NCBI GenBank assembly: GCA_002365855.1
Contig: DFAP01000011.1
Location: forward strand, 1-22,769
DNA: 22,769 nucleotides
Direction: 5' to 3'
Origin: Pelotomaculum sp. UBA3103
GTDB taxonomy: Bacteria > Bacillota > Desulfotomaculia > Desulfotomaculales > Pelotomaculaceae
Positions 21,561 to 22,769 of the stretch are shown in pieces. The position numbers were made by a program, and so were the translations under genes. The notes beneath the pieces were generated by a model that saw only the letters and a list, made by a program, of their open reading frames with translations, was not told the origin of the DNA and ran no database searches. Every line of letters starts with the position of its first letter. Within the stretch, counting starts at the first letter, position 1.

Positions 21561-22199
21561 TTGAAAGTAATACTGGCAAAATCAATATTGAAAGCTAATG
21601 ATGATGTAGCGAAGCGAAACAGAGAGACGCTGGACCGGTGCAAGGTCAAAGCTGTCAACCTTATTAGCTCGCCCGGCGCCGGCAAAACAACCCTGCTGGA
21701 AAAGGTGCTGGAATTGTGTAAAGGTAAAGCGGCTGTGGGAGTTATAGAGGGGGATATCGCCACTACCCGGGATGCGGAAAGAATTGCGGCAAAGAGTGTG
21801 CCGGTTGTCCAGATCAATACCCAGGGCGCCTGCCACCTGGATGCCAGGATGGTTGAAAAGGCACTTCTGGAACTGCCGCTGGAACAATTGGACCTGGTGG
21901 TAATAGAAAATGTGGGCAACCTGGTTTGCCCGGCCTCCTTTGACCTGGGAGATCATGAGAAGATTGCCCTTTTAAGTGTCACTGAAGGAGATGACAAGGC
22001 TGCAAAATATCCCCGGGTTTTTGACGCTGCAACAGCAGTGATCATTACCAAAGCAGACTTGCTTCCATATACTGACTTTGACCTTGATTCTTGTGTTAAG
22101 GAACTTCTGCAAATAAAGCCACAGCTTAAGGTATTTGTTACCTCAGCTAAGGCAGGATCAGGGCTGGTTGAACTGGTTAACTGGCTGCAGGCCAGATAA
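21561..22199 (+). CDS. hypB: Hydrogenase nickel incorporation GTPase HypB
   Basis: The 212-residue SIMIBI GTPase drives nickel delivery to the large subunit with HypA. Its P-loop is SPGAGKTTL (37-45), followed by EGDIATTRDA, the metal-binding QGACHLDA with Cys91/His92, ENVGNLVCPASFDLG with Cys123, and the base-recognition TKADLLPY. These cysteines and histidine form the dimer-interface nickel/zinc site. The N-terminal CxxCGC motif and the His-rich stretch of some HypB proteins are absent. The start is TTG 21561 with a GGTGGTGAT region upstream. Confidence 0.95.
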   Translation: MKVILAKSILKANDDVAKRNRETLDRCKVKAVNLISSPGAGKTTLLEKVLELCKGKAAVGVIEGDIATTRDAERIAAKSVPVVQINTQGACHLDARMVEKALLELPLEQLDLVVIENVGNLVCPASFDLGDHEKIALLSVTEGDDKAAKYPRVFDAATAVIITKADLLPYTDFDLDSCVKELLQIKPQLKVFVTSAKAGSGLVELVNWLQAR

Positions 22200-22224
22200 G
22201 ATTTAGATAGTGGAGGGTTAAGAA

Positions 22225-22452
22225 ATGTGCCTGGCAGTACCGGGGCGGGTAATTAAAGTTAATATCGGGGAACCCTGGGCAGTTGTCGAGGCCTTTGGCG
22301 TAAAGCAAAAGGTCGGTATTCACCTGGTTGGTGAGGTGGCTGAGGGTGATTTTTTGATGATCCATGCCGGTTACGCCATCGAAAAAGTGAATGTACAGGC
22401 GGCTCAAGAGCAAATACGCTTCTGGGAGGAACTTTTGCTTAGTGGCAATTAA
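22225..22452 (+). CDS. hypC: Hydrogenase maturation chaperone HypC
   Basis: The 75-residue protein begins MCLAVPGRVI, the diagnostic HypC start in which Cys2 binds the Fe(CN)2CO precursor with HypD. VGIHLVGEVAEGDFLMIHAGYAIEKV is the conserved beta-barrel part. GGAGG lies upstream of ATG 22225. It overlaps the following hypD frame. Confidence 0.96.
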   Translation: MCLAVPGRVIKVNIGEPWAVVEAFGVKQKVGIHLVGEVAEGDFLMIHAGYAIEKVNVQAAQEQIRFWEELLLSGN

Positions 22453-22769
22453 ACCTTTGAACAACCCGGAACTGGCAAAGCAACTGGCAAGGCAGGTTAT
22501 CTCACTGGGACAGGGACTTTCGGAACTGCTTGGCAGGCCGCCGGTATTGATGGAAGTCTGCGGAACACATACCGAAGCAATTTCTAGTTGCGGAATACGA
22601 AGTTTATTAAAGGGCGCGCTGGAACTTCGAAGCGGCCCCGGATGCCCGGTTTGTGTAACGGCACAGGAAGATATAGATCTTATGCTTGCTCTCGCTCACA
22701 TACCAGGAGTAATTGCAGCGGTATTTGGAGATATGATGAGGGTGCCCGGAAGTTTTTCTAATTTAGAGC
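22442..22769 (+). CDS. hypD: Hydrogenase maturation protein HypD (3' end outside the window)
   Basis: The first 109 codons of hypD run off the right edge. Diagnostic motifs are MEVCGTHTEAI, where the Cys takes part in Fe(CN)2CO assembly, SGPGCPVCVTAQEDID, and FGDMMRVPGS. HypD is an Fe-S protein that, with HypC, HypE and HypF, builds the iron cyanide/carbonyl unit. I place the start at GTG 22442, overlapping the hypC stop by 11 bases, with GGGAGG upstream. hypE and hypF are not in the window. Confidence 0.93.
   Translation, partial: MAIKPLNNPELAKQLARQVISLGQGLSELLGRPPVLMEVCGTHTEAISSCGIRSLLKGALELRSGPGCPVCVTAQEDIDLMLALAHIPGVIAAVFGDMMRVPGSFSNLE

Overview
The window looks like chromosomal DNA of an anaerobic, spore-former-type Firmicute, probably a Peptococcaceae/Desulfotomaculum/Pelotomaculum-like clostridium. 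The grounds are AGGAGG ribosome-binding sites with frequent GTG/TTG starts, a SAM-I riboswitch, Bacillus-type LexA boxes, a selenium-metabolism protein (YedF), a methanogen-type homocysteine pathway and a [NiFe] hydrogenase locus. The taxonomic placement is inference.

Layout. 1-4473 (minus): an efflux operon (HlyD-type adaptor, two ABC ATPases, one ABC-2 permease) followed by a TetR regulator that runs off the left edge. Candidate TetR operators lie before both the adaptor and the regulator. 4569-5755 (plus): a promoter back-to-back with the efflux promoter, the zinc-switch remnant of an Hsp33 gene, yedF, and the 3' remnant of an FAD-dependent oxidoreductase gene. 5802-7386: an SOS-controlled dinB with two LexA boxes, overlapped by a small Cys-rich gene. 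7467-8420: a cell-wall amidase with three SLH-like repeats. 8485-11139 (minus): promoter, SAM-I riboswitch, and a three-gene operon for sulfide-dependent homocysteine synthesis (HcyBio/DUF39, NIL-ferredoxin, UPF0280/COG2122). 11276-12331: cobalt-uptake cbiM and a CbiN/PDGLE-like gene. 12451-14049: a LexA/CI-like S24 regulator, two small Cys-rich proteins and a DUF378 membrane protein. 14344-16628: a polyprenyl-sugar module (GT2, GtrA, PIG-V-like glycosyltransferase). 16725-18058: a zinc-ribbon protein, a 51-aa membrane protein and a SAM methyltransferase. 18147-18224: tRNA-Pro(GGG). 18399-22769: a [NiFe] hydrogenase locus: maturation protease (divergent), small and large subunits, hypA, hypB, hypC and the start of hypD.

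The most unusual signals are in the hydrogenase locus. The small subunit lacks both N-terminal cysteines that normally hold the proximal Fe-S cluster (Ser50/Asn53 instead), although the medial and distal ligands and all the NiFe-site cysteines are intact. The HypA next to it has lost its whole zinc domain in frame. Other notable points are a probable CTG start codon on cbiM, supported by the metal-binding N-terminus, and riboswitch control of a homocysteine operon best known from methanogens.
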